DNA of 64,000 nt, taken from Chelativorans alearensis. Lineage in GTDB: Bacteria; Pseudomonadota; Alphaproteobacteria; Rhizobiales; Rhizobiaceae. How positions within the stretch are numbered: the stretch's first letter is position 1; each line of letters opens with the position of its first letter. Location: the NCBI RefSeq assembly GCF_010993735.1, contig NZ_WQNI01000021.1:1-64000 (forward strand). Reading direction: 5' to 3'. The notes under the pieces were generated by a model. That model was not told where the DNA came from, ran no database searches, and worked only from the letters and a program-made list of their open reading frames with translations. Both the position numbers and the translations under genes were made by a program. This document shows, one piece after another, positions 34,893 to 44,573 of this stretch.

Positions 34893-37454
34893 TCATTGTC
34901 TCACCGTGAGCTTTGCGCGTCTGAGCAGCAGCGAGTTGCCGACGACCGACAGCGAACTGGTGGTCATGGCGATCACGCCGATCATGGGATGCAGCAGTCC
35001 AAGCGCAGCGATGGGGATGGCGGCGACGTTGTAGAACCAGGCCCAGAACAGGTTCTGCAGGATCTTGCGGAAGGTCGCCTTGGAGAGGCGGATCGCTTCC
35101 ACGGCCTTGGTGAGCTCGCCGCTGACCAGCGTAACATCCGCCGCCTCGATTGCGACGTCCGCGCCGGCGCCGATGGCGATGCCCACATTCGCTTGCTTGA
35201 GTGCCGGCGCATCGTTGATGCCGTCGCCCACCATGGCGACCCGTTCGCCATACCGCGCCTGCAGGCGGCGTATCTCGTCGACCTTGCCCTCTGGCAGCAC
35301 GCCGGCCAGAACCTCGTCGATGCCCACTTGGGCGGCCACGTATCTAGCGGTGCGCTCGTTGTCGCCGGTGATCATCACCGTGCGGATGCCGAGGGCGTGG
35401 AACGCGGCGATTGCGGCCTTCGAATCCTCCTTGATGGTGTCGGCCACGGCGACGATGCCGGCGGCCCGCTTGCCGATGGCGACCAGCATGGCCGTCTTGC
35501 CCTCGCTTTCGAGCGCGGTCAGCCGGGCATCCAATTCGTCAAGGGAAATGCCGTTCTCGGCAAGGAGCCGGCGGCTTCCGACCCGAATGCGCTCGCCCTC
35601 GACCATGCCTTCGACGCCGCGGGCGGTGATCGCCGTGAAGCGTTCGACCTTCGGCACCTCCTGCCCGCGATCGCCCGCGCCGGCCACGATAGCCTGTCCA
35701 AGCGGATGTTCGGAGCCGGCCTCGACCGCCGCGGCAGCCAAAAGCACGTGCTCCTCTGCAAAGCCGTCGGCCGCCACCACGTCGGTGAGCGCCGGCTTGC
35801 CGGCGGTGATGGTACCCGTCTTGTCGAGCACGACCGCTCTGATGTTCTTCAGCGTCTGGATCGCCTCGCCGGAGCGGATGAGGATGCCGTGTTCGGCGCC
35901 CAGCCCGGAACTCACCATGATTGCCGTGGGCGTAGCCAGACCAAGCGCGCAGGGGCAGGCGATGACCAGGACGGCGACGGCGGCAAGGATGCCGGCCATC
36001 AGCGGCGTCAGGTCGGGATTGACCCACGGCAGGAATGCCGCACCCCAGGACAGGATCGGCCGCAACTCTTCCCCGAACAAAAGCCACATGAGGAAGCTTG
36101 CAAGGCTGACCAGGATCACAGCGGGCACAAACTTGCCGGTCAGCCAATCGGCGAACTCCTGGATCGGCACCTTGGAGCCCTGCGCTTGTTCGACGAGGCG
36201 GATGACCTGCGAAAGAAAGGTCTCGGCGCCGACGCGGGTGGCGCGCACCCTGAGGAGACCCTCCTTGTTGATGGTGGCGCCGATGACGAATTCGCCGGGG
36301 CTGCGCTCCACCGGCATCGATTCACCGGTGGCGATCGACTCGTCAAGATGGCTTACTCCCTCGACGATCTCGCCGTCGGTCGGTACCTTGGCGCCGGGGC
36401 GCACCACCATGATATCGCCCACCTCGAGCTCTGCGACGGGCACCTCGACCTCCCGGCCGTCGCGCATCACGCTCGCCGTCTTGGCGCCCAATTTGACAAG
36501 CCGCTTGATCGCCTGGCTGGCGCGGCCTTTGGCGCGGGTCTCCAGATAGCGGCCGATCAGGTGGAAGGTCATGATGGTGGAGGCCATCTCGATGAAGGAG
36601 GTCATCGGATAGAAGAAGCCGACGAGCCCGATCAGGTAGGGCGGCAGGCTGCCCATCGAGATCAGCACGTCCATGTTGGCGGTGCGGTTGGTGAGCGAGC
36701 GCCAAGCGGACCGATGGGTCATGAAGCCGCCATAGAGGAACACCACCGGGAAGGCGAGGATCGCGACGAAGGCCAGGTAGCCCGGCACCGGCGCGAAGAA
36801 CATGTGCACCGCCATCAGCACCATGATGAGCGTCGTGGGCACTGCGGCGATCCAGAGCCGTTTCCAGGCTTGGGCGAGGTAGCGGCCCTCGATGTCCTCT
36901 TCTGCCGCGCGCTCCCTGGCCGAGGGCCTTGCCTCTTCGGTTGCCGCAACGTCGTAGCCGCTGCGCGCGACCGCGCTTTTGATCTGCCCGACATCGACCG
37001 CGCGGGGGTCGAAGCGCACTGCCACGCGATGGTTGGCGATGTTCGTGTCGACCTCCACAATTCCCGGCAGGCGCTTGATGGAAGTCGAGACGATGCCGGC
37101 GCAATGGTCGCTGCCCATGCCAGGCACGACGAGCGTGGCTTCCCGTTGTGTAGCGGCTTCCGGCTCCGAAATGCCGGCCACGTCGTAGCCGGCATGCTCG
37201 ATGGTGGCTTTCAGGGCGGCGATGTTCGTGGACTCGGCATCGAAATGCACCGTCACCTTATGTCCGGCCAGGTTTGTTTCCACGGACCGGACGGCCTTTA
37301 TGCGCTTCAGAGATGTGGAGATGATGCCTGCGCAGTGATCGCTACTCATTCCGGGTACCGTGAACCCCACAAGCTGCTCGCCTTCCCAACTCGGCGTCGT
37401 GCCGGCAGAGTGCCGGGCTTCCTTTGTGGGGATATTCTCGATCAACGCGTTCAT
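34893..37454 (-). CDS. copA: P1B-type copper-transporting ATPase with two variant metal-binding domains
   Basis: An 853-residue heavy-metal ATPase. The membrane metal site is ACPCALG in helix 6, with FYNVAAIP and MTTSSLSVVGNS at the C-terminus, the pattern of Cu(I) exporters. DKTGTIT holds the phosphorylated Asp, and MITGDN and GDGINDAPAL form the nucleotide/hinge part. Two N-terminal HMA domains carry GMSSDHCAG and GMGSDHCAG (residues 35-43 and 112-120) instead of GMTCxxC, so each has one Cys plus a His. ATG 37454 overlaps the preceding small gene. It exports copper, or delivers it to a cuproenzyme in low oxygen. Confidence 0.92.
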   Translation of the reverse strand: MNALIENIPTKEARHSAGTTPSWEGEQLVGFTVPGMSSDHCAGIISTSLKRIKAVRSVETNLAGHKVTVHFDAESTNIAALKATIEHAGYDVAGISEPEAATQREATLVVPGMGSDHCAGIVSTSIKRLPGIVEVDTNIANHRVAVRFDPRAVDVGQIKSAVARSGYDVAATEEARPSARERAAEEDIEGRYLAQAWKRLWIAAVPTTLIMVLMAVHMFFAPVPGYLAFVAILAFPVVFLYGGFMTHRSAWRSLTNRTANMDVLISMGSLPPYLIGLVGFFYPMTSFIEMASTIMTFHLIGRYLETRAKGRASQAIKRLVKLGAKTASVMRDGREVEVPVAELEVGDIMVVRPGAKVPTDGEIVEGVSHLDESIATGESMPVERSPGEFVIGATINKEGLLRVRATRVGAETFLSQVIRLVEQAQGSKVPIQEFADWLTGKFVPAVILVSLASFLMWLLFGEELRPILSWGAAFLPWVNPDLTPLMAGILAAVAVLVIACPCALGLATPTAIMVSSGLGAEHGILIRSGEAIQTLKNIRAVVLDKTGTITAGKPALTDVVAADGFAEEHVLLAAAAVEAGSEHPLGQAIVAGAGDRGQEVPKVERFTAITARGVEGMVEGERIRVGSRRLLAENGISLDELDARLTALESEGKTAMLVAIGKRAAGIVAVADTIKEDSKAAIAAFHALGIRTVMITGDNERTARYVAAQVGIDEVLAGVLPEGKVDEIRRLQARYGERVAMVGDGINDAPALKQANVGIAIGAGADVAIEAADVTLVSGELTKAVEAIRLSKATFRKILQNLFWAWFYNVAAIPIAALGLLHPMIGVIAMTTSSLSVVGNSLLLRRAKLTVRQ

Positions 37455-37684
37455 CGGCCAAGCCCTCCCAGCAAAGCCCAGGCCATCACCACGGGGCAGC
37501 CGATCACGAGAGCGGCGATCAAGGCCGTCCACCACGTGAGTCCGAACAGCCAGATGAGCGCGGCGATGGCGATCAGGCCCACGGCCAGACAGAGCCAGAA
37601 CAAGCTGAAGCGAGGACCTTGTTCGCGACTGTACTCGTTACCGGGTAGGGTACGGGGTTCAGACGGATGTGAAACATCGAGCAT
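37451..37684 (-). CDS. Small two-helix membrane protein in the copA operon
   Basis: A 77-residue protein from the ATG at 37684 (GGAGG eight bases upstream; a TTG at 37702 is the alternative). After a polar N-terminus, two hydrophobic helices lie at about residues 28-48 and 51-72. Its stop overlaps the copA ATG (ATGA), so the two are translationally coupled. I do not recognise a named family. Small membrane proteins of this kind commonly accompany metal ATPases. Confidence 0.65.
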   Translation of the reverse strand: MLDVSHPSEPRTLPGNEYSREQGPRFSLFWLCLAVGLIAIAALIWLFGLTWWTALIAALVIGCPVVMAWALLGGLGR

Positions 37685-37698
37685 GAGAGGAGCCTCCT

Positions 37699-38013
37699 TC
37701 AAAGATCATCCTGTCGCCTGTTCAAGCGGGCGGCGAAATAGTTGAACAGGGGAACGAAGACGAGCGCTGCGTACCAGCCGTAGAAGAAGCTCCACGCAAG
37801 ACCGAGCAGGAAGCTCGGGCAGTTGAGCCACGTGAAGCCCGGCAGAAGCATCGGTAGTAACTGGTGCATGTCCGCGTCGGATACGACAACGCCGCAGAGC
37901 ACGCAGAGTGTGTAGGTGGTCACGATGACGAATCCCAGACTCATCCCGAGGGCGGGCAGGGGGAGCCTGGGAGAAATTGGCCTGGCAATACTTTCCACGG
38001 TCGAGAGCAGCAT
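37699..38013 (-). CDS. Small membrane protein, DUF5676-like
   Basis: A 104-residue membrane protein from ATG 38013. Helices lie at about 22-45 and 60-90, with LPMLLPGFTWLNCPSFLLGLAWSFFYGW and a final FNYFAARLNRR. The pattern of a glycine-rich second helix followed by a YGW...NY end resembles the DUF5676 family found beside metal-transport genes, by memory only. It is first in the minus-strand copA unit and divergent from ftsH, with an FNR-like box between them. Confidence 0.6.
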   Translation of the reverse strand: MLLSTVESIARPISPRLPLPALGMSLGFVIVTTYTLCVLCGVVVSDADMHQLLPMLLPGFTWLNCPSFLLGLAWSFFYGWYAALVFVPLFNYFAARLNRRQDDL

Positions 38014-38070
38014 CGCGAACCTCGAACTGCGCTGTGGCGAGAATTTAACTCGTGCAAGGTCGCGCGGACT

Positions 38071-38084
38071 TTGATCTCTCTCAA
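38071..38084. promoter_or_regulatory. FNR/FixK-like box
   Basis: TTGAT-CTCT-CTCAA, one mismatch from TTGAT-N4-ATCAA, lies in the divergent region between the DUF5676-like gene (58 bp away) and ftsH (89 bp away). It could serve either or both. Confidence 0.5.
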
Positions 38085-38172
38085 TTCCACCGGGGTCCGA
38101 TGCGCCTAAGCTTCCATTTGATCTTTCATTCGCAGCGGCCAGGACGGGTAACCCATCCCAGGTAGGGAACGC

Positions 38173-40032
38173 ATGGACAAGCAGACGCGCTTCAATCTCT
38201 GGTATATTTTGGCGGCGTTCCTGATCTTTACCGTCCTTCAGCTGCTGTGGTCGCAAGCCAGCCATGTGACCACCGTTCCCTACAGCGAATTCGAGTCCCT
38301 TCTGAAGGACGGCCGGATCAGCGAGGTGGTCATCACCTCCCAGCAAGTCCAGGGCGCATTGAAGGACGCACCGGAAGGCCAGCCGCAGCACGTGGTCGCG
38401 ACCCGGGTTGATCCGGCCTTGGCCTCGCGCCTTGATCAGTACGGCGTGCCGTTTTCCGCTGCTATCGAGTCAACGTTCCTGCGTGATCTCCTCTCCTGGA
38501 TGATCCCTATTGCCCTGTTCTTTGGCATCTGGATGTTCGTCTTTCGCCGCATCGCCGAAAGGCAGGGGCTCGGCGGCATGATGTCGATCGGCAAGAGCAA
38601 GGCGAAGGTTTATGTCGAGACGGACATAAAGGTGAGCTTCAACGACGTCGCCGGTGTGGATGAAGCCAAGGGCGAGTTGCAGGAGATCGTCGACTTTCTG
38701 AAGGATCCCCCTCGCCACAGCCGGCTCGGCGCGCGCATGCCCAAGGGTATCCTGCTCGTCGGGCCGCCGGGAACGGGCAAAACCCTGCTTGCACGCGCCG
38801 TGGCAGGGGAGGCGGGTGTGCCGTTTTTTTCCATCGGGGGCTCGGAATTCGTCGAGTTGTTCGTCGGTGTGGGAGCCGCTCGGGTGCGCGACCTCTTCGA
38901 GCAGGCGCGCAAGGCTGCGCCGGCCATCATCTTCATCGACGAGCTTGATGCTCTCGGCAGGGCGCGTGGTGCCTTTCCATGGGGCGGCGGCCATGACGAG
39001 AAGGAGCAGACGCTCAATCAGCTGCTCTCGGAGATGGACGGCTTCGATCCACGGGAGGGCGTGATCCTGCTTGCCGCGACGAACCGCCCGGAAATCCTGG
39101 ATCCCGCGCTGCTGCGTGCCGGGCGCTTCGACCGGCAGGTCCTGGTCGACCGCCCCGACAAGATCGGACGGGCGCAAATCCTGCGTGTGCACGCGAACAA
39201 GATCAGCCTGGCGCCGGACGCCGACCTCGATCAGATCGCCGCGATGACCCCAGGATTCAGCGGCGCCGACCTCGCCAATCTCGTCAACGAAGCGACGCTG
39301 CTGGCGACGCGGAGGGGAGGCGAGTCGGTCACGATGGCCGACTTTACGCGTGCGATCGAGCGCATCGTCGCTGGGCTGGAGAAGAAGAGCAGGATTCTCA
39401 ATCCGCACGAACGCGAGGTCGTCGCCTATCATGAACTCGGCCATGCCTTCGTCGCCATGGCTCTGCCCGGCAGCGACGCGGTACACAAGGTGTCGATCAT
39501 ACCGCGCGGCGTTGGTGCGCTGGGCTACACGATCCAGAGGCCGACCGAGGATCGCTATCTGATGACGCGGAAGGAACTGGAAGACAGGATGGCGGTATTG
39601 CTCGGCGGCCGGGCCGCCGAGAACATCGTGTTCGGCGAGGTATCCACCGGTGCTGCCGATGATCTGGTAAAGGCGACGGACATCGCCCGGAGCATGGTGA
39701 CCCGTTTCGGCATGGCCGAAGGTCTCGGCCCGATCGCCTATGAGGATGAGCCCAACCGTTTTCTGGGCACCGCCCCGATGCCGGGAATGCTCGAGCGGCG
39801 ATACAGCGAGAGCACCACCCAGCGGATCGACGATGCCGTGCGTGACCTTGTTAACGCGGCGTTGGAAAGAGCAGCCTCGCTCCTGAAAGAGCGGCGGGAA
39901 CTGCTGGACAAAGTGGCGAAGGCTCTGCTGGCCCGCGAGACGTTGACCGGTGAGGAACTGAAGGCGTTCTTCAGCGATGCGGAAGACGGTGCTGGGAGAT
40001 CAGCGGTGAGCAGTACCCAAAGCGCGGCATGA
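38173..40032 (+). CDS. ftsH: FtsH-type AAA+ zinc metalloprotease
   Basis: A 619-residue membrane-anchored ATP-dependent protease. Two N-terminal helices (about 8-26 and 104-124) flank a periplasmic domain. Walker A is GPPGTGKT (197-204), Walker [10 protein letters not shown], the second region of homology [20 protein letters not shown], and the zinc site HELGH (420-424; usual FtsH has HEAGH). A third zinc ligand is expected in the D-rich [14 protein letters not shown] segment. The insertion [12 protein letters not shown] differs from standard FtsH. It is probably an accessory stress copy for membrane-protein quality control rather than the essential one, which usually lies beside tilS. Confidence 0.92.
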   Translation: MDKQTRFNLWYILAAFLIFTVLQLLWSQASHVTTVPYSEFESLLKDGRISEVVITSQQVQGALKDAPEGQPQHVVATRVDPALASRLDQYGVPFSAAIESTFLRDLLSWMIPIALFFGIWMFVFRRIAERQGLGGMMSIGKSKAKVYVETDIKVSFNDVAGVDEAKGELQEIVDFLKDPPRHSRLGARMPKGILLVGPPGTGKTLLARAVAGEAGVPFFSIGGSEFVELFVGVGAARVRDLFEQARKAAPAIIFIDELDALGRARGAFPWGGGHDEKEQTLNQLLSEMDGFDPREGVILLAATNRPEILDPALLRAGRFDRQVLVDRPDKIGRAQILRVHANKISLAPDADLDQIAAMTPGFSGADLANLVNEATLLATRRGGESVTMADFTRAIERIVAGLEKKSRILNPHEREVVAYHELGHAFVAMALPGSDAVHKVSIIPRGVGALGYTIQRPTEDRYLMTRKELEDRMAVLLGGRAAENIVFGEVSTGAADDLVKATDIARSMVTRFGMAEGLGPIAYEDEPNRFLGTAPMPGMLERRYSESTTQRIDDAVRDLVNAALERAASLLKERRELLDKVAKALLARETLTGEELKAFFSDAEDGAGRSAVSSTQSAA

Positions 40033-40142
40033 TCCGCATTGCCCGGGCTTTTGGCTCACCGTGTGATTTGCCGGGCGGATGGCCGCGCGTCCGGCTGCAT
40101 GAAGAGATGCTACTCGCCGCAAGTGACGTGAGTTGGTGAGTC

Positions 40143-42506
40143 ATGCGTATGCTCGACCGCAAGCTCTTGCGTGATATCAGGCGGCTGTGGGCACAGGCGC
40201 TGGCGATCTCGCTTGTCATCGCTGGCGGGGTCACTGCTGTCCTCATGGCGGTGGGCTCCTACCAATCACTCGACGAGACCCGTCGAGCCTATTACGAGCG
40301 CTATCAATTCGCCGACGTCTTCGCCTCCGTCCGCCGCGCGCCGAAGTCGCTTGTCGGACGCATTGCCGAGATTCCCGGCGTGGTCGCGGTGGAGGCGCGT
40401 ATCGCCAAGCTGGCGCTGCTCGATGTTCCCGGTATGCGCGAGCCGGCCACCGGCCAGTTCATCTCCTTGCCCGAGAACCGCGAGCCGCTCCTGAACAGGC
40501 TTTACCTGCGGCTCGGCCGGATGCCGGAACCCGACAGAGCCGAGGAGGTGGTCGTCAGCGAGAGCTTCGCCAAGGCTCACGACTTTGCGCTCGGTTCGCG
40601 CTTCTCGGCAATCCTGAATGGCCGCAAGCGTCCCCTGACGGTTGTCGGCATCGCCTTGTCGCCCGAGTTCGTCTACACGATCGGGCCCGGAGACATCATG
40701 CCCGACGACCGCCGCTTCGGCATCATCTGGATGTCGGAACGGGCGCTTGCCAGCGTCTACGACCTGGAAGGTGCCTTCTCCTCGGTCACCCTCAAGCTGC
40801 TGCCGTATGCCTCGGAGCCGGAAGTCATCGACCGTCTCGACGCTATTCTTGACCGCTATGGCGGAACGGGAGCGCACGGGCGCAGGGACCAGACCTCGCA
40901 CGCCTTTCTCGACCACTCGCTCGACATGCTGGGCAACATGAGCCGCACCCTGCCACCCGTGTTCCTTCTCGTCGCGGCCTTCCTCGTCAACCTCACGCTC
41001 AGCCGCCTGGTTGCGCTCGAGCGCGAGCAGGTGGGGCTCCTGAAAGCGGTGGGCTACGACAATCCGGCCATCACGGGCCACTATTTGAAGTTCGTCATCG
41101 CGATCAGCCTAGTCGGTATCGCTATCGGCAGTGCCGCCGGAACCTGGCTCGGGGGTTATGTGACGAGTCTTCTCGCGGAGTATTACCGTTTTCCGTTCCT
41201 CCTCTTCATCAGGAGTCCCGATCTCTACGCCCTGGCCGCGGGCCTGAGCTTTGTTGCGGCGATGCTTGGCGCCGTGCGCGCCCTGCGAGAGATCATCGGC
41301 TTATCGCCTGCCGTCGCCATGCAACCACCGGCTCCGCCGCGGTTCCGCCGCCTGCTGCCGCGCGGCTTTGCCCTTAAAGGCATGCTGCCTCAGCCGGTCG
41401 TGATGACGCTGCGCAACATCACTCGCCATCCGGTACGCTCCGCCATGACGACGCTCGGCATGGCGCTGGCCACGGGCATCCTCATCGTATCGCTTTTCCT
41501 CAACGGTGCGATGGAGCAGCTTGTCGACGTGACGTATTTCATGGCCGACCGCCAAGACGCGACAGTGAGCTTCGTGGAGAAGCGGCCGCAGAAAGCCGTC
41601 TTCGACATGGCACGCCTGCCGGGCATTCTGGCCGTCGAGCCCTATCGGGGGGTGCCGATCCGTATCCGCAATGGGCATGTGGAACGCCGGGTGATGCTCA
41701 GCGGGCGGCCACGCGACGCCGATCTCAGCCGCATCATCGACGTCGACCTGCGCCCCGTCGTGCTGCCGGAAGTTGGCCTGGCGATCTCCGATTGGCTTGC
41801 CGGCATTCTCGATGCGGGTGTGGGCGATCTGGTCGAGATCGATCTGCTTGAAGGGAGCCGCAGGACCGTGTCTCTTCCCGTCGCGGCGCGGGTCGAGGAC
41901 TATTTCGGTATCAACGCCATGATGGACGCCGAGGCGCTCGCGCGGCTGATACGCGAGGCACCCGCTGTCAGTAGTGTTCATATCAGTTTTGACGAGAGCA
42001 TGCTCGATGCTCTCTACGACGTGCTCAGGCGCATGCCGAGCGTCAGCGGTATGGCGCTGCAACGCGTCTCTCTGGCCAACTTCCGCGAAGCCTTGGCCGT
42101 CATCGTCACGACAATGGCCAGCATCTATATCGGCCTTGCCTCGATCATTGCGTTCGGCGTCGTCTACAATAGCGCGCGGATTTCACTATCGGAGCGGGCA
42201 CGCGAACTCGCCAGTCTGCGGGTGCTCGGCTTCCACCGTGCTGAGGTCTTCCGACTGCTGTTTTTCGAACTCGCGCTCCTCACCCTGATTGCCCAGCTTC
42301 CGGGCTGGGTCATCGGCTACGGCTTGGCTTGGCTCATCAACACCGAAATGTCCGGCGAATTGATGCGCACGCCACTGATCGTTGAGCCTTTGAGCTACGT
42401 GCTTGCCAGCGCAATCGTTATCGCCGCCGCCGTGCTGTCCGCGCTCGTCGTCCGCGAGCGTATCAACCGGCTCGACCTTGTCGCTGTCCTCAAAACGAGG
42501 GACTGA
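40143..42506 (+). CDS. FtsX-like ABC transporter permease
   Basis: A 787-residue inner-membrane protein with a helix near residues 19-40, a large periplasmic domain, three helices around 280-400, then a second copy of the same layout (helix near 455-475, domain, three helices at about 690-780). The block VNLTLSRLVALEREQVGLLKAVGY matches FtsX/MacB cores, repeated as ISLSERARELASLRVLGFHRAEV. No ATPase gene of the MacB/LolD type is adjacent, which is odd. It starts 110 bp after ftsH and is followed 3 bp later by a periplasmic adaptor, so it probably forms an envelope efflux or lipid-handling complex. Confidence 0.85.
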   Translation: MRMLDRKLLRDIRRLWAQALAISLVIAGGVTAVLMAVGSYQSLDETRRAYYERYQFADVFASVRRAPKSLVGRIAEIPGVVAVEARIAKLALLDVPGMREPATGQFISLPENREPLLNRLYLRLGRMPEPDRAEEVVVSESFAKAHDFALGSRFSAILNGRKRPLTVVGIALSPEFVYTIGPGDIMPDDRRFGIIWMSERALASVYDLEGAFSSVTLKLLPYASEPEVIDRLDAILDRYGGTGAHGRRDQTSHAFLDHSLDMLGNMSRTLPPVFLLVAAFLVNLTLSRLVALEREQVGLLKAVGYDNPAITGHYLKFVIAISLVGIAIGSAAGTWLGGYVTSLLAEYYRFPFLLFIRSPDLYALAAGLSFVAAMLGAVRALREIIGLSPAVAMQPPAPPRFRRLLPRGFALKGMLPQPVVMTLRNITRHPVRSAMTTLGMALATGILIVSLFLNGAMEQLVDVTYFMADRQDATVSFVEKRPQKAVFDMARLPGILAVEPYRGVPIRIRNGHVERRVMLSGRPRDADLSRIIDVDLRPVVLPEVGLAISDWLAGILDAGVGDLVEIDLLEGSRRTVSLPVAARVEDYFGINAMMDAEALARLIREAPAVSSVHISFDESMLDALYDVLRRMPSVSGMALQRVSLANFREALAVIVTTMASIYIGLASIIAFGVVYNSARISLSERARELASLRVLGFHRAEVFRLLFFELALLTLIAQLPGWVIGYGLAWLINTEMSGELMRTPLIVEPLSYVLASAIVIAAAVLSALVVRERINRLDLVAVLKTRD

Positions 42507-42509
42507 ACC

Positions 42510-43721
42510 ATGCGCCGCATCTGGATGAGACGAACGGCAGGACTCCTGATAGCCGCGGCAGCTGTTGCCGGTGCTGTTTGGTTCGCCTGGCCCCAACCCA
42601 TACTGGTCGACCTTGCGCCTATCGTCAGAGCTCCGATGGAAGTAACGATCGAGGGCGAAGGCAGAACGCGTGTGCGTGAGGTCTACACCGTTTCCGCTCC
42701 CATTGCGGGGAAGGTTCTGAGGACGCCCCGTCATGTGGGCGACGAGGCCGTCGCGGATGAAACGGTCGTCGCCGTGATGCAAGCGACGGCGCCAGGATTT
42801 CTCGACATGCGCTCGCGTGAGGAGCTTCGGGCCGCGCTCGCCGCTGCCGAGTCAGCTGTAGAGTTGGCCGAACATGAGATGCATAGGATCGAAAGGGGTC
42901 TCGAATTCGCACGGGATGAGCTTCAAAGGGCCGAGGCGCTTGCGCGTCGCAATGTTGTTTCCACCCAGGCAATGGAGAAGGCGCAAGTCGATGTCGAGAC
43001 GACCGAGCACGCCCTCGCCAGCGCCAAGGCCCAACTTGCGGTGCGACGCAGCGAAAGGGCGAGCCTCGCGGCACGGTTGATCGAGCCCGGAAGCAAAACG
43101 GTTTCTCGGGACACGGCGTGGGGGATCCAGCTTCGCGCGCCCGTATCTGGTCGCGTCCTTACCATCCGCCAGGAGAGCGAGGCCGTTGTCCAGCCGGGTA
43201 CACCGTTGATCGACATTGGCGATCCGCGCGATCTCGAGGTCGTGGTCGACTTGCTCTCGAGCGAGGCCGCTCGGATCGAGCCCGGTTCGGCTGCGCGCAT
43301 CGACGGCTGGGGCGGAGCGCCGCTCCAGGGCAAGGTCAGACGCGTCGACCCGGCAGGCTTCACCAAGGTCTCCGCCCTCGGCATCGAGGAACAGCGGGTA
43401 AGCAGTATCATCGACCTGATCGATCCGCCGGAAGCGTGGGCGCGGCTCGGGCACGATTTCCGGGTGATCGTCAATATCACCGTCTGGAGTTCCGAGAATG
43501 CGCTCACCGTGCCCATGGCTGCTCTCTTCCGCCGTGGAGACGTCTGGGCGGTGTACGTCGTCCGAGATGGGCGCGCGCGAAGCACCACTGTTGAGATCGG
43601 ACGACGCGCCGATCGAATGGCGGAGGTTCTCGCCGGCCTGTCGCCCGGTGAACAGGTGATCCTGCATCCAAGTGATCGAATTGCCGACGGTGCGGCCGTG
43701 GCCGCGCGCAGGATCCAGTGA
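42510..43721 (+). CDS. HlyD/RND-type periplasmic adaptor protein
   Basis: A 403-residue membrane-fusion protein. One N-terminal helix (about 10-26) is followed by a lipoyl half-domain (VSAPIAGKVLRTPRHVGDEA), a coiled-coil hairpin at about 105-190 rich in Ala/Glu/Arg, the second lipoyl half (LRAPVSGRVLTIRQESEAVVQPG) and a beta-barrel. ATG is 3 bp after the permease stop, with GAGGGACTG as ribosome site. With the FtsX-like permease it should form the periplasmic part of an exporter. Substrate is unknown. Confidence 0.88.
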   Translation: MRRIWMRRTAGLLIAAAAVAGAVWFAWPQPILVDLAPIVRAPMEVTIEGEGRTRVREVYTVSAPIAGKVLRTPRHVGDEAVADETVVAVMQATAPGFLDMRSREELRAALAAAESAVELAEHEMHRIERGLEFARDELQRAEALARRNVVSTQAMEKAQVDVETTEHALASAKAQLAVRRSERASLAARLIEPGSKTVSRDTAWGIQLRAPVSGRVLTIRQESEAVVQPGTPLIDIGDPRDLEVVVDLLSSEAARIEPGSAARIDGWGGAPLQGKVRRVDPAGFTKVSALGIEEQRVSSIIDLIDPPEAWARLGHDFRVIVNITVWSSENALTVPMAALFRRGDVWAVYVVRDGRARSTTVEIGRRADRMAEVLAGLSPGEQVILHPSDRIADGAAVAARRIQ

Positions 43722-43853
43722 ACGCTGCGGGCAATGGTTTTGTGCCGTCGGGCGCGGTGTCGGAGCATTCCGGGCGAGGAGTGACCGCCAAGGAAGATCT
43801 GCTTTAGCGGGGGCGACAGCCAGAGGCAGAACAGAGTTGGTCCCTGCAGGGAA

Positions 43854-43867
43854 TTGATTCTTGTCAA
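43854..43867. promoter_or_regulatory. FNR/FixK-like box upstream of the CBS gene
   Basis: TTGAT-TCTT-GTCAA, 13 of 14 positions compatible with FNR/FixK half-sites, lies 117 bp before the CBS gene start. It is the best such match in the window. Confidence 0.6.
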
Positions 43868-43983
43868 TGAAATCCTGTGCCAAACGCGCTCTGATACCAA
43901 GACCGGGCACAAGAGTTCGATCGATCTGCCGGATTCCAACCTGCGGGGTGATGGCGGTTTTTGAGAAGATCGAGGTAGCTTTC

Positions 43984-44412
43984 ATGGCAACGGTTCGACA
44001 AATCCTTGACATCAAAGGCCACGACGTCTTCGCCGTCCATCCCGACGACACCGTGTTCGACGCGTTGCGACTTATGGACAAGAAGAACATCGGCGCGGTT
44101 GTGGTGAAGGATGGCGACGATCTTGCCGGTGTGTTCACCGAACGGCATTACGCGCGAAAGGTGTTTTTGAAAGGCAGGTCTTCGCCCCAAACGCCCATTC
44201 GTGATGTGATGGAAACCAAAGTAATCCATGTGGGGCCGAACGAGACCGCAGAGGCCTGCTTGGCGCTGATGAGCAGGAAGAAAATAAGACATCTGCCCGT
44301 GCTGCATGATGGTCAGGTCGTAGGGGTTATCTCGATCGGCGATCTCATGCGGAGCATCATCGCCGAGCACAAATTCGACATCGACCAACTGGTAGGGTAC
44401 GTCCGGGGCTGA
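43984..44412 (+). CDS. Tandem CBS-domain protein
   Basis: A 142-residue soluble protein consisting of two CBS motifs: residues about 10-60 (FAVHPDDTVFDALRLMDKKN, then IGAVVV) and about 75-130 (IHVGPNETAEACLALMSRKK, then IRHLPVLHDGQVVGVISIGD). CBS pairs bind AMP, ATP or NADH and often report energy state. ATG 43984 has GAGG upstream. Stand-alone proteins of this type are common in oxygen-limitation regulons; the FNR-like box ahead supports that here. Confidence 0.85.
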   Translation: MATVRQILDIKGHDVFAVHPDDTVFDALRLMDKKNIGAVVVKDGDDLAGVFTERHYARKVFLKGRSSPQTPIRDVMETKVIHVGPNETAEACLALMSRKKIRHLPVLHDGQVVGVISIGDLMRSIIAEHKFDIDQLVGYVRG

Positions 44413-44573
44413 CGCTGGCCCGTGTTCTGGTTGTGATCCACCAGGCCCTCGGAGCGAGTTTTTGCGCACATTTGAGGCGCACACGAAACTCGGGGCACGG
44501 CATGGGATATCGGCTGCAGTCCCGCATCTTTGGACTTGCGCGCACCCGGCCAAGAGGCGACAACGGATCGATC

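Noticed and set aside
34872-37745. Long plus-strand open frame opposite the copper ATPase
   Set aside because: Antisense shadow of copA; no ribosome site and a composition of Ala/Gly/Asp/His repeats without fold.
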